64,000 bases of DNA, from the NCBI GenBank assembly GCA_029379385.1, contig CM055611.1, positions 23,712,092-23,776,091 of the forward strand. Direction: 5' to 3'. Under the pieces are notes generated by a model that was not told the origin of the DNA, ran no database searches, and worked only from the letters and a program-made list of their open reading frames with translations. A program made the translations under genes and the position numbers. This DNA is from Quillaja saponaria (taxonomy: Eukaryota > Streptophyta > Magnoliopsida > Fabales > Quillajaceae). Shown in pieces: positions 12,972 through 25,392 of the stretch (positions within the stretch are counted from its first letter, which is position 1; each line of letters opens with the position of its first letter).

Positions 12972-15900
12972 ATGAGCTCATTTATAGCTCTCAACAACAG
13001 CCACTTGAAGCTCCTCTACATCCATTATCGTTCTTTTACTTCAGCTTCTTCTTCTTCTTCTTCTTCTGGTTTTGTAGCTTCCTGTTCTCTCTGTCTCTCA
13101 CTCCGTCGGACTTACCCCAGATTTTCTTTATTGCTGTCTCGTCCATATTCGGGTGAGTTTCCCTGTTTTATGACTTTTGTCATTGTTTGAAACTTTTTTG
13201 ATTGGTTACTGAGAAAGTGAAATTTGTTTTCTTTAATGAAAAACTTAATAGTTTTACTTACTTTGTGAATTTTCAATTGATTGGCTTGGTTGGATATTTA
13301 TCTATATTATCAAAGTAGTCTTTGTTTTGCAAGGAATTTAATAAATTGTAGTGCTTGTAAGAAAAACTGAGAGATGAATGGGACTTGTCAGTAGCCATAA
13401 TTTGCATACCTTGTAATGTATGATGAAAAGTTTTACTTTGTTTCTCTTGAGAGTGTGATGTTTTTGACTGAAACATTTTAAGTTCCAAAATCTATGCTTT
13501 AATGAGACTTTTTAATACAACTTTCTCAAATGAATATCTATCTCAGTCGTTTTCTTTGGACCTTCTGCTTTACTGTTTAATGAAACAAAAAGAAAAAGAA
13601 AGGGATCAACAGTCAGTGGAATCCTTGTGGGTCTGTTTGGGGCATTGATGATCTCTTGTTGATTACAAAATCATGGTAACTTAGTGTCAGTCTAATAATA
13701 TTACTAATGATCTCTACTAAATTGAGATTACAATAAGTTATTTGATGATTGGATGACTTCTGCGTGATTCTCTTTGAAAGCTCGGAACCTAGATGGGCTC
13801 TGCATTGGCTTGGTTGCAAGGGTTAATGCATTTACTTAATATTCACACATATCTGTTGTGGATTAATATACGGGTCCTCCTTTCTCTACAGCATCACCTT
13901 CTGGCACATTTATGGAAGTAGTAAAAGCAGTTGCTGAGCACGGATCTCCTGCTCATAGTAAGGTTGCCATTAGAGCGGATCAGAAGAGTTATAGTTACAA
14001 CCAGCTCATCTCATCTGCGCTGAAGATATCTAGTCTTTTGTCTAGCAGTGACTTGATAAATGTTAGTTATTTGGAATTTCTTTACTCCTTTAATTTTGTG
14101 GTGCAAATAGGACATTCCATTCATGAGCATCTGAACATTATATTGAATGTGAAACACTTAACCTATTATGTGAAAGTTCAGTTATTTTGATTCTCTAATT
14201 TCTTATATATAAATTCAGAGAAGTAAGAAAAGGAAAAAGAAAACAAAATTGGTCTGATTAGTAACTTGATATGCATGCTCATATGAGAACCTTAACTACA
14301 TACAGAGATGCATGGCTATATAATGAAATACATATATTTAATGACGCTCACTAAGTTTATGAACCTCACGGATCATATATTTTTAGTGAATAGTGATCTT
14401 TATAACTACCTCATCTGTTGGTTATCCAGGCTTGTGATCTAGGCAACCAAGGAACCCCTCCTGTGTCATTTAATGGTATAAAAAAGCCCATACATCTTGC
14501 TGGAGCTCGAGTAGGAATTGTGGCCAAACCCTCTGCTGAATTTGTTGCTGCAATGCTAGGGACTTGGTTTAGCAGAGGTGTTGCTGTGCCGCTTGCACTC
14601 AGCTACCCAGAAGCAGAGCTCTTACATGTGATAAATAATTCGGTGAGCCCTTCCCTGTATTTTTCGTTATGTTTATTGTGCTTCTTTTTTTGGCTTGTGA
14701 TTACCGATTAATTGCTTCATAAATTAGAACAGAACCTCCAAATGGTGTTGGACTATCAAATGCCCGTCTGCTGAACATTTTGTGACTGTCAAGGCCCAAG
14801 AATTCTTCTTAAATAAGCTACAAATTTGAAGCTTTCCATTTTCTTAATATTTTCAAAGTTGATTATAATCTTGGTCCATAGTTATATCGATAATCTTTTC
14901 CAAGCTTTTTTCCTTTCACTTTTCTAATGCTATTTTCTTAATATATTTTCAAAGCTCTGCATTTTCTCAATTATCCAAGAATGACAATGGTAACTTGCTT
15001 ATAGGAAATCTCTGTGATACTGAGTACTGAAGATCACAGTGAATTTTTGCAAAATGTTGCTGCTAAAACTACTGCTGTGTTTTCACTTATTCCACCTGTA
15101 CAAGATAACTCTTCGGAAAGAAGTGTGGATGAACATTCACAAAGCAGAGAAATTGATGCAGACGCTATTTTTCAGGAGAATGTTGAGTGGTCATGTAAGA
15201 TGGGATTTAGAGAATGATAGAAGGTGTACATTTAAGTAGCAATTAGCTGATAATTGTTTTCTCACACAGTATTATTCCTGATGGCATAGGTGAGGATCCA
15301 GCATTAATATTGTACACTAGTGGCACTACAGGTAAACCTAAGGGAGTTGTTCATACTCACAAAAGCATAACTTCCCAGGTATGTCAAATGTCAATCATGC
15401 ACTTTACTTGATCTACTATCACCTCAAATACAAAGTTTCTTTTTTCTATTTTCACACCTAGTCATCATTGTAAAGACAAATTGTGGACTCTAGAGGAGTT
15501 AGTGCTACACCTGATAATAAATTGTCACCTACATTCATGTTTAGTTTCTCTGTGCTTGTTTTTGGTGTTGACCTCCATTTAAACTGTGACCCAATTTCAG
15601 GCCCAGACCTTGGCAACAGCTTGGGAGTATACTTCCGTGGATCAATTTCTTCATTGTCTACCGCTACATCATATCCATAATATTTATATGTAGATTTTCA
15701 CAATTCAGTAGGATTACTGCTTGGCATTTATATGGTGCTTTATGAACCGTGGTTGAAATTTCTGTTTGTCGATCCTTAACTGTAATTATACATGTTCATG
15801 GGCTTTTCAATGCCTTATTTGCCCCTCTCTATGCAGGTTCAACGGTAATTTCTCATTAATATTCTGGTACTGCTCCCCCCCTACCTTCATTACCCCCAAA

Positions 15901-18900
15901 AGACCAAGGAAAAATGGCAAAAGAAAATAAAAACATGTAACAGACATTTTGGAATGGACAGGTTATTATTGCTAAATAGTAACTTGGTTATTTGTAGGTT
16001 GAGTTTTTGCCAAAATTTAGTGTTAGGGGAATCTGGCAGAGATGGCGTGAATCATATCCAGCTGACGGAACTAAGGCTGATGATGCAATAACAGTGTTCA
16101 CGGGAGTAAGTCACATCTTTTTGTTAAGCACACTTATCTAGATAACACTTCATTCTTATGGGACTAAGGTTTGTTCCATGGTCTCTAAGTATGGTGGTTT
16201 GTTCCATGGTCTCTAAGTATGGTGTATACAAGTATCATCTTCTCAGTGCATCCTATCCCATATATCATTTTTCTTTTATTTTCTGGCTGGTTCAAGTATT
16301 CCATTTGAATATATTGATGGATTTACTCCTCTGACTTAGCTACCTGTACAACTACTTGAATGCACTATATATGTTTATGACTTACTAGTTTTAAGAGTAA
16401 TTAGTCTTTTGCTTGTATGGAGAATTTGCTTGGGTGCACACTGTTCTAATCAAAACCTTGTGTTTTATAAAGGTTCCAACTATATACACTCGATTGATAC
16501 AAGGCTATGAAGCAATGGATCCTGAGCTACAAGCCACTTCTGCGTCTGCTGCAAGGAACTTGCGTCTTATGGTCAGTAAGAAGAAAAGCCACGGCTTTTA
16601 AGGCGCACAAAACAGTCTTTCATTTGTGTACAAAAAAAAAAAAAAAAAAGAATAGATAATAGACTGTTTGAGAAAGAAACAAAATATGGCCGATTCCTTG
16701 ATTTTAACTTTGAAAAGTGACCTCCCAAATAAAAAAGGAGAAAAAAGAACATCTAAGATGTGTCTTCGTAAGTTTTTTGTATAATTCAGAGTTCTGACTT
16801 CCATCCATTTTACCATTTCAATTGTCTTTAGAATTTAGTTTATCTACTCCACTGCATCAAAAGCAACTGATAGCTCTTAACCGTGAAATTTTTATCATAT
16901 ATTTATATCATTCAGATGTGTGGGTCCTCTGCTCTCCCTCAACCTGTCATGCAAAAATGGGAAGCCATCACCGGACATCGCTTATTGGAGAGATATGGCA
17001 TGACAGAAGTAAGTGTACATGACTCAGGTCATTTATTTACTATAGAGTGAATTTACATAAGATTATTCTTGTGTTTTGTTAAGTAATAGCTTTGGTATTT
17101 TTAGTTTGTCATGGCTATATCAAATCCCTTAAAAGGTGAGCGGAAGGCAGGCACAGTCGGGAAACCATTTCCTGGTGTTCAGGTCAATGAGAATCTCTCT
17201 CTCTCTCACTCTCTCTCTCACTCTCTCTCTCTCTCTCTCACCTCTCTCTCCCCCTCTCATTAACCCAATGCAAATGAGGATCATACATCAAATCAAATCA
17301 TACAAAACATTTGGTTGAAAGGCTGAGTTTACTTATATATGAAGAATGTAAGTATTTCTAGAGGATTTAATTTTACATATATAAGTAGAGATATATAAAT
17401 TAAAAGCACCGAAAGAGTGCTGACTAAGCAATATATGAAAGAAGTGAGATGGAACTCTTACCATTAATTGGAAAGAGGTAAACTGGTGGAAAGAATTGGT
17501 TTCTAGTACTGAATTTGCATGTGAAAGAAATTACTGATATGGGTTTTTCTTGTTATTTCTGGAATTCCCTTAAGAGACATTTCTAAATTTATGACAGGTC
17601 AAGATTCTCGCTGATGATGAGAGCGGAAGAGACACAACCGGAGTGGGGGAGCTTTGTGTTAAAAGTCCTTCGCTGTTCAAGGAATATTGGAAACTTCCTG
17701 AGGTACTGTCAGTAATTATATTACGCTTCTAACGCATAACTCCAATATTTTCCAATCACAACCACTTTAGCTAGAAAATCACATGTTGTCTGTTGTGCGG
17801 CATAATTCAATTTGTTCCTTAGGTATTATAAAGTTCTGCAGTAATAAGCTGTTAAAAATTTTCCACTGCTACCTTGGGCTTCAATTTTGAATTAATATGA
17901 AAGACAACACAGATTTTTTATCATTGAAATGGTAATATATGATATTGATAGCTATATGATATTTCGTTTCAGTTGAACATCTTATTGTAAGTGAACCTTT
18001 AAAAAAAAAAAATTATATTGTATGTATTAAATGTATGCCTCTCAGTAACAATCATTTTAGTAAAAAAAAAATTGATAGATATTCAGTAAATTAAACATTT
18101 GGAAAGTTTATGCAATCTCTGTTTTCTTTTTCCTTTCTGATTTCACTTTTTTTTATAGGTGACTAAGGAATCATTTATTGATGATGGATTTTTTAAGACT
18201 GGGGATGCTGTTACAGTGGATGAAGATGGATATTACATCATTCTAGGACGTAAGGAAATATATATTTTGCTTATGAATAGAAGAAATCTTTGGCATGGGT
18301 TGTTTTTTTGTCAAAGAATATACCTTTGCACACAGTTAAATTTTCCGTCAAGAGATTGAATTATACTAGATATGCATCTTTCTGTCCCACTCATAAGTTA
18401 TAACAATGCAATGTCTAGTATGCCCATAGTTAAGTGGTCCACCTTAATGGCAAGGTTTCTTGTGGCTGATTATAATTGGTTTATATATCAGGTTCTTCCC
18501 CCCACTACCCTACCCTCAAAAAAAAAAAAAAAAAAACAAGAATCAGGCTCGTTGTCCTGGAAAATATGCCTTGAACTTTTTTAGGTTGTATATATACTTT
18601 TTTTTTCTCTCAATGATATGCTAGGTGAAACAGACAACTAGTGTTACTGGAGTGAATATCATAAGATAAAGGTTCAATAAGAGGGAAAGGAAAGGTATAT
18701 ACTTATTATGGGGGATTCTTATAGATAGGGAGAGAAGTGTCCACCATTACCTTGTCTACTGGGTGCTAGACCTGATAAAATGTGAATATGAATGATGGCT
18801 GATATCATTTTCTCAGTCACTCTACTTCAGGACATATATTTCATAGCATGGATAATAAGGAATAAGTCATTTATTTTTTACCCTCTCAGTAAACAAATAG

Positions 18901-19759
18901 TTATTATGTTCTTATTTAACGTAAATAATCAAGTTTGAACCATCAATAGAAAGCGCATGATCAAGAAACTGAGTATAACATCGTTTTACTTTTATCTGTT
19001 TACTCATCAGGTACAAATGCTGATATAATGAAGGTTGGCGGCTACAAGTTATCAGCATTAGAAATTGAATCAGTTATGTTGGAGGCAAGTATAACCATCT
19101 CCACTTTCTATAGAGTTGCGAAGTGTGTTCCTTTCTACTGAAGTCAATCCGTAAAAAAAAAAAAAAAAAAAAAAAATTGATTTGAGAGGATATGATAATC
19201 ACCACCAGAAACTTCTTTTGTGCAGCATCCAGCTGTCTCTGAATGTTGTGTGTTAGGCTTACCGGACAAAGATTATGGAGAAGTTGTTTCTGCAGTAATT
19301 GTGCCAGAGGAAGAAGCTAAGAGGAAACGAGATGAAGAGTTGAAGCCTGCTATAAGCTTGGACGAACTATCTACCTGGGCCAAAGACAGACTTGCGCCAT
19401 ACAAGGTATTGCAACATGGACCATCTTATGATTATTATTTTCCTCCAGAATGGTCACAACTGTAGAAAAATTTATGAATGTGAATTTAAGATGAATAAGT
19501 CCATTCCAGTCTCATGGTTAAGATATATGCTAACTGTCTATATCTTGCCAGATACCGACTCTATTGTTCCTGTGGAACTCACTGCCCCGTAATGCCATGG
19601 GAAAGGTGATCTGCTTTGACTTTTTTGTTGTGCAAGACAAAAATTAATTTTCTTTTGAAATAATTAGACAGCTACAGGGTAATAATACATATTTCATTTC
19701 ATGTCAAATTCCAGGTGAATAAAAAAGAGTTGAAGAAAATTCTGATTTCAGAACAATAA
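12972..19759 (+). CDS. AAE13: Malonyl-CoA synthetase (malonate-CoA ligase), long and short forms
   Basis: An AMP-forming ligase that activates malonate to malonyl-CoA. Exons: 12972-13152, 13892-14061, 14430-14642, 15005-15194, 15290-15378, 15601-15670, 15792-15844, 15998-16105, 16473-16571, 16916-17008, 17105-17182, 17598-17702, 18159-18249, 19011-19084, 19226-19405, 19552-19605, 19715-19759. From the ATG at 13912 the protein is 563 aa; from the ATG at 12972 it is 630 aa. The extra 67 residues are rich in Ser, Arg and hydrophobics and nearly free of acids, like a mitochondrial presequence. Motifs: P-loop [36 protein letters not shown] region, ERYGMTE, TGD, ILGR and the terminal [15 protein letters not shown] with the catalytic lysine. 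Arabidopsis AAE13 is known to make mitochondrial and cytosolic forms in this way. Two introns are non-standard (AT-AC at 15671, GC-AG at 19085). Confidence 0.95.
15671..15791 (+). other. AT-AC (U12-type) intron in AAE13
   Basis: No GT-AG pair joins exons 6 and 7 in frame. An intron starting ATATCC and ending in AC restores [14 protein letters not shown] exactly. The branch-site consensus TCCTTAAC lies at 15773-15780, about 12 nt before the 3' end. This combination is diagnostic of the minor (U12) spliceosome. Confidence 0.85.
16168..16223. repeat. 28-bp perfect tandem duplication in an AAE13 intron
   Basis: The unit, starting GGTTTGTTCCATGGTC, occurs at 16168-16195 and again at 16196-16223 without mismatch. 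Confidence 0.9.
17193..17260. repeat. CT-rich microsatellite in an AAE13 intron
   Basis: A (CT)n tract with a few CA and CC interruptions starts about 10 nt inside the intron after exon 11. Confidence 0.9.
19085..19225 (+). other. GC-AG intron in AAE13
   Basis: Exon 14 ends GAG and the intron begins GCAAGT. It ends TGCAG before the [12 protein letters not shown] exon. The rest of the donor matches the known strong GC donor consensus (AG|GCAAGT). Confidence 0.85.
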
Positions 19760-20403
19760 GTTCAGATGGGTGCTGGTCTAAAGTAACTCAGCCGTGTTGT
19801 GATTTTGGAAAACTCCAATTGGTATGATCCCAAGGTATTAGGGGGACACCATCTACAGAAAGGAAAACTTGCTTTACTATCAAACTGATAGTTTGTTTTA
19901 GTTATTAAAAATATCCATTATAATAAAGAAAGAGACTATTCTCGTGGATTATATTCCACAATTTTGAATCCCATGTAGAATCCGTTAGTACTAAGGTGTT
20001 CTCATTGTACTTTCTTTGCCTGGGAACTGATAATTAGGGTCTACCATGAAACATTTGTTCTTTATATTGAATATGTTTAGTTGATTTTGTACCCTGTTTT
20101 TCTTCACAAGGACCCCTTATTTTCACGTCTCAATTTGTTTATAATGAAAGCCACGCATGGAAGGAAGCTGCTATTGCGAAAATAACGGCTTCCTTTTTAT
20201 ATAAAGTTGATATTCTTGCTGTGAAATTATTATATTATAATAAAAACAGAGTAAATTGGTCATGCATCATTGTTTAGTGTTATTTTACTGAGCAACGTGG
20301 ACCTCGTAGTTGTTAAAAGTTTGGAGTATTTAAATCAAAATTATTGAAACAGAAAGTTGGAGCACTTGGTCTGAGTTTTTGTCTGAGAATAACAGAGGAA
20401 GAG

Positions 20404-20844
20404 ATGGAAGACACAGAGTCCTATGCTCAAGAAACCATTAAATGGCTTACGGATATCTCAAATGGTATCATAGGCCATGAGGTTGAAGATCTATCTGTGA
20501 AAGGTCTCCAGGTTGTACAGACTTGCAAAGGTTTCATCCGTGGTCATTTCGTTTCACCTCCTACACTGCAACCGGGGGCGCTGATGTTAGTGTTGATTAT
20601 TGTATTTCATACTACTTAAAGGCTAAGATTCATGTATTCTCTCTCTATTTGTCCCAGATGCATGTTTTTCTAATTACATGTTCTGCAATTGGTTTTTTCT
20701 GTAATCTGGGTTTGTAATATCTAATGACAGGAAGAGGTTAAAATAGAAGAAGGAAAGTTGGCTTCTATTGTTATTGATGTTAGAAAGAAAGAAACAGGAG
20801 AATTGATTGATATGGGTAAAAAGTGGGGAAACAACAAAATTTAG
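20404..20844 (+). pseudogene. Thioesterase pseudogene A1
   Basis: The first exon encodes a good N-terminus (MEDTESYAQETIKWLTDIS...KGFIRGHF). It then runs straight into the last third of exon 2 (coding SYTATGGADVSVDYC) out of frame. The end of exon 1, intron 1 and the first two thirds of exon 2 are deleted, including the catalytic HAGAIAxLVDN segment. Exon 3 also lacks about 21 nt compared with A2. Reading through gives only a short non-homologous tail (VSPPTLQPG...). The same deletion is in A2 and A3, so it preceded the duplications. Confidence 0.8.
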
Positions 20845-20906
20845 TGCAAGATTGTAGGTGGTCCTCTGGGTTTTTTTGTACCTAGTCTACAAGAACAATC
20901 AAGCAA

Positions 20907-20996
20907 AGGTTGAAATAGAAGCAAAAGTTGTTGGGTGATAAACTTCTGTTAGGAATAAAGAGACTGGAAAACTGGTTGCTCTGTGTAAGGAGTGAG
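20907..20996 (+). pseudogene. Orphan thioesterase exon-3 relic
   Basis: GTTGAAATAGAAGCAAAAG and the following ARGAAAGAGACTGG-like stretch match the last coding exon of the neighbouring genes. The frame is broken by TGATAA and internal changes. Equivalent relics follow A2 (24094-24195) and A3 (26978-27078). Confidence 0.6.
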
Positions 20997-22463
20997 TGGC
21001 TTTAGAAAAAGTTTATGCATGAATGCAAGATTGTAGGTGATTAGTATGATGCTTCTTGTATCAATCAAACTATGCTAGAAATTTGTACCATTCAAGATAG
21101 ACTGTATGCACAAAGATATATAAGAATATTATAGTAGAATTGTAAATAATGGAAGCACCTCAAAATTTACAAACTAAAGCTGCTAGTCATGAATAGTTGG
21201 AAATTCTATTATTTAAAAGCACTTTATTGTATACGATATATTTCTCATAAAATTAGAACCACAATGCATTTTATATCTCAAAATACCCTTATGGCAACCA
21301 TACCAAATAGTATTTGGAATTATCCTACAATCATTTGGGAACCATACATCTTACAACTTGGAGTTACAAAGGAACTGGGGAAATTCTAAACGTCATATTT
21401 GGTTATAAATAAGTTGGAAGCTCGAGCTCAAGTTGTAAGCAAACTAGAAATTTTTTTTATCTTCACAAACCATGGAAGATTGTATCTTTATTTAAAGTTA
21501 GGTTTTGAAATTACACTAGTTTGGTACATATAAATGATTTTTGCAAAATTGGAATGAGAATGTGAATGGGAAGGGAATGGATCTATTCTATTGTTTGGTA
21601 GTATTGGTAAAAAATAATCATCACATTCTATTTATTTATTTTTTATACAATTTTTAAACATGAAAAAAATATAAAAATTATGTTAAAATGATAAAAATAT
21701 CTCACAATAGATAAAATAATAAAATAATTTTTGAAATATATATATTTCTTAATTTTTTAAAGAAATTTATATTATATATTTTTTATTATTTATTAATATT
21801 TTAGCCTAAAATTACTTAACTAATTTATTAATTAATTAATTATTTATAATTATATTATTTACTATGATATGAAGAATATTTATGTCATTTGATTAAAATG
21901 AATTAATTTTATATAAAAAATTATTTTATGTACAAATTTTTTATTTTTATATTTTACATGATTTGGTATTATTTAATGTGATATGAAGAATAATTTGTCA
22001 TTTGGCTAAATTAAATATATTTATTATTTAATTTATATATTATAATTGTATTAATATTTAAATTTTTATTTAATTATTTATTTTATATGACTAAATAATT
22101 TTTGTTTATTATTAACTAAACTAAACCAATTTTATATCGAATTAAGAAGGGGTAATCTCACTTCTAGATGGGTTTAAAAATTCATACTTACATAAAATAA
22201 AATAACATGAATAAAATTAATATTATAAAACTAAAAATATATAAATAGAAAAAATGATTATTTTATAAAATTATATATGAAATAAGATAAAATGATTATT
22301 TTACCCAATTATTAATCACTAACGTGTTTTTATTATTATTTTATTTAGCAAAATCGATGTGGTTGTTGAAAAAGTTGGAGCATTATACAAGTCAATTATT
22401 GATAAAGAATGTAAGGCTATCTATCAAATGCGTAAGATGAAGTTGACCAATTAGATATGAAAG
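20997..22463. other. AT-rich spacer inside the thioesterase array
   Basis: Low-complexity A/T DNA with no coding signal. It is repeated in related form at about 24390-25250 as part of the duplicated unit. Confidence 0.5.
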
Positions 22464-23102
22464 ATGGGATACTCAGAATCCTCTGTGCAAGAAACCATTA
22501 ATCGGCTTACAAATCTCTCAAATGGTACAGCAGGTCAGGAGCTTGAAGCTCTATGCGCAAAGGGTCTCCAGGTTGTACAGGCTCACAAAGGTTTCATCCT
22601 TTGTCGTTTCATCATACACGACAGATTATCTGTAAGAGATTCTTAATCACCTCTAATTTTGTCATATTTTTTCTTTTTTCTGTATTATATATAACAATTC
22701 AAGCTTTCCATTTATAGGATGAAGATGGAAACTGGCACGCTGGAGCCATTGCTGTGTTAGTTGACAACTTAGTAGGAGCTACCACCTACTCTGCAACAGG
22801 GGATTTTAGTGTGACTGTTGATTATTGCATTTCATACTATTCAAAGGCTAAGATTCATGTATGCTCTCTCTCTTGTCCTAAAATTTTATATATGCTATTT
22901 TTTCTATTTACATGTTCTGCAATTGGTTTTTGTAATTTTCAATATCTAATAACAGGAAGAGGTTGAAATAGAAGCAAAGGTTGTTGGGATGAAGGGAAAG
23001 TTGTCTTCTATTGTTCTGGAGGTCAGGAAGAAAGAGACTGGAGAATTAATTGCTCTGGGTAAGGAGTGGACAACATCAGCAAAAGTTAGGGCAAGATTGT
23101 AG
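22464..23102 (+). CDS. Acyl-CoA thioesterase, hotdog fold (ACOT13-like), copy B1
   Basis: Three exons (22464-22631, 22718-22858, 22956-23102) encode 151 aa with phase-0 GT-AG introns. This is the usual length for plant single-hotdog thioesterases of the 4HBT/PaaI-ACOT13 type. The DGNWHAGAIAVLVDNLVGA segment at the start of exon 2 is the hotdog helix, with the Asp of LVDN at the position of the catalytic acid in human ACOT13. The exon 3 strand region reads EEVEIEAKVVGMKGKLS. The predicted activity is hydrolysis of acyl-CoA or related thioesters; no targeting peptide is obvious. It sits directly downstream of AAE13, as the thioesterase At3g16175 does in Arabidopsis. Compared with B2 it differs by scattered substitutions such as INRLTNLS and FILCRF. 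Confidence 0.9.
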
Positions 23103-23577
23103 GTAGCACTCTGGTTTCTTTTGTACCAAATGCTACAGGAACAATCATTTCCAACATTTTTGTGTAAAATGGCACTCAGCTTGGGGAGCAATAAGACTAT
23201 GCTAAAAATTTGTATTTATTCAAGATAGTTTGCAGTAATAGACATGATTTCAGCTTTGTACCTCAAAAGAGAGAAGAATAAGTGCTGATTGGCTTTTGTA
23301 CTAAATGCTACATGAACAATCATTTCCAGCATTTAAGAATGCTATTGCGAAAATAACATCTTCCTTTTTATATAAAGTTGGTAGTCTTGCTGTGAAATTA
23401 TTATGTTATACTAAAAAACTGCGTAAATTGGTCATGCATCATTGTTTATAGTGTTATTTTACTGAGCAACGTGGATCTCGTAGTTGTTAAAAATTTGGAG
23501 CATTTAAGTCAAAATTATTGAAACAGAAAGTTTGAGCACTTTGTCTGTGTTTTTGTCTGAGAATAACAAAGGAATAG

Positions 23578-24031
23578 ATGGAAGACACAGAGTCCTCTGA
23601 TCAAGAAACCATTAAATGGCTTACAGATATCTCAAATGGTATCATAGGCCAGGAGGTTGAAGATCTATCTGTGAAAGGTCTCCAGGTTGTACAGGCTCGC
23701 AAAGGTTTCATCCGTTGTCGTTTCGTTTCACCACACTGCAACTGGGGGCGCTGATGTTATTGTTGATTATTGTCTTTCATACTACTTGAAGGCTAAGAAT
23801 GATGTATTCTCTCTCTATTTGTCCCAGATGCATGTTTTTCTAATTACATGTTCTGCAAGTGGTTTTTCTGTAATCTGGGTTTGTAATATCTAATGACAGG
23901 AAGAGGTTGAAATAGAAGCAAAGGTTGTAGGGATGAAGGAAAAGTTGGCTTCTATTATTATTGATGTTAGAATGAATGTAACTGGAGAATTGATTGCTAT
24001 GGGTAAGAAGTGGGCAAACAACAAAATTTAG
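23578..24031 (+). pseudogene. Thioesterase pseudogene A2
   Basis: It has the same exon1-exon2 fusion deletion as A1, with a slightly different junction that again breaks the frame before TATGGADVIVDYC. Exon 3 is complete (EEVEIEAKVVGMKEKLASI...) and ends WANNKI then stop, shorter than the VRARL end of the B copies. A2 and A3 are almost identical from the junction onward. Confidence 0.8.
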
Positions 24032-24093
24032 TGCAAGATTGTAGGTGTCCCTCTGGTTTCTTCTGTACCGAGTCTGCAAGAACAATCAAGCAA

Positions 24094-24195
24094 AGGTTGA
24101 AATAGAAGCAAAAGTTGTTGGGGAATAAACTTCTGTTTTTGTGTAGGTTAGGAAGAAAGAGACTGGGAAACTGGTTGCTCTGTGTAAGGAGTGAG
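24094..24195 (+). pseudogene. Orphan thioesterase exon-3 relic after A2
   Basis: Carries the same broken exon-3 sequence as the relic after A1, with an additional TTTTTGTGTAG insertion that looks like an intron end. Confidence 0.6.
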
Positions 24196-25392
24196 TGAAT
24201 TTAGAAAAAGTTTATGCATGAAGGCAAGATTGTAGGTGATTGGTATGATTCCTTTTTGCATCAAGCAAACTATGCTAGAAATTTGTACTATTCAAGATAG
24301 AGTATGTGCACAAAAGATATATAAGAATATTATAGTAGCATTGTACATAATGGAAGCACCTCAAAATTTACAAACCAAAGCTTCTTAGTCATCAATATTT
24401 GGAAATTCTATTATTTAAAAGCACTTTATAGCATACGATATATTTCTCATAAAATTAGAATCACAATGCTTTTTATATCTCAAAAATACCCTTATGGAAA
24501 ACAAACCAAATAGTATTTGAAATTTTCCTACAATCATTTTTGGACCATACATCTTACAACTTGGAGTTGCAAAGGAACTGGAGAAATTCTAAACCATAGT
24601 TATAAATAAGTTGGAAGCTTTAGTCGAACTCAAGTTGTAAGCAAATTCGTAAACTTTGCATCTCTAATCTTTACAAATCATGAAAGATTGTATCTTTTAT
24701 GTAAGGTTGGTATTTTGGTTTTGAAATTACACTCATTTGCTACGTGTAAATGATTTTTATAAAATTGAAATGAGAAAATGAATGAGAATATAATGCGAAG
24801 AATGAAAAGATAATTCTATTTTTTGTTTGGTAGTATTGGTCAAAAATAATCATTACATTCTATTTATTTTATGTAATTTTTAAACATGAAAAAATATAAA
24901 AATCATGTAAAAATGACAAAAATATTCAAAAATATTCCATAATAGATAATGTAATAAAAATATAAAATAATTCATGAAATATATATTTTTTTAATTTTTG
25001 AAAAGAAATTTATATTATATATTTATTTATTATTATTTATTAATATTAATATATTAATCTAAAATTGTTTAACATTAAATAATTATTTATAATTATATTA
25101 TTTATGAAAAGTATTTATGTCTGATTAAAATGAATTGATTTTATATAAAAATAAATTTTTATATACAAATATTTTATTTTTATATTTTATATAATTTTGT
25201 ATTAGAATTGTGATTGTTACGTACTAAAGAGAGCAAGATGATCAAGCATGTGTTTTTATTATTATTTTATTTAGCAAAGTGGATCTGGTCGTTGATGATA
25301 AAGTTGGAGCATTATACACGTCAATTATTGAAAAAGAAAGTAAGGCTTTCTATCAAGTGCCTAAGATGAAGTTGACCAACAAGATATGAAAG

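Noticed and set aside
12602..13156. 184-codon plus-strand frame before AAE13
   Set aside because: Composed of translated T/A runs (poly-Phe, poly-Lys); the AAE13 presequence uses another frame.
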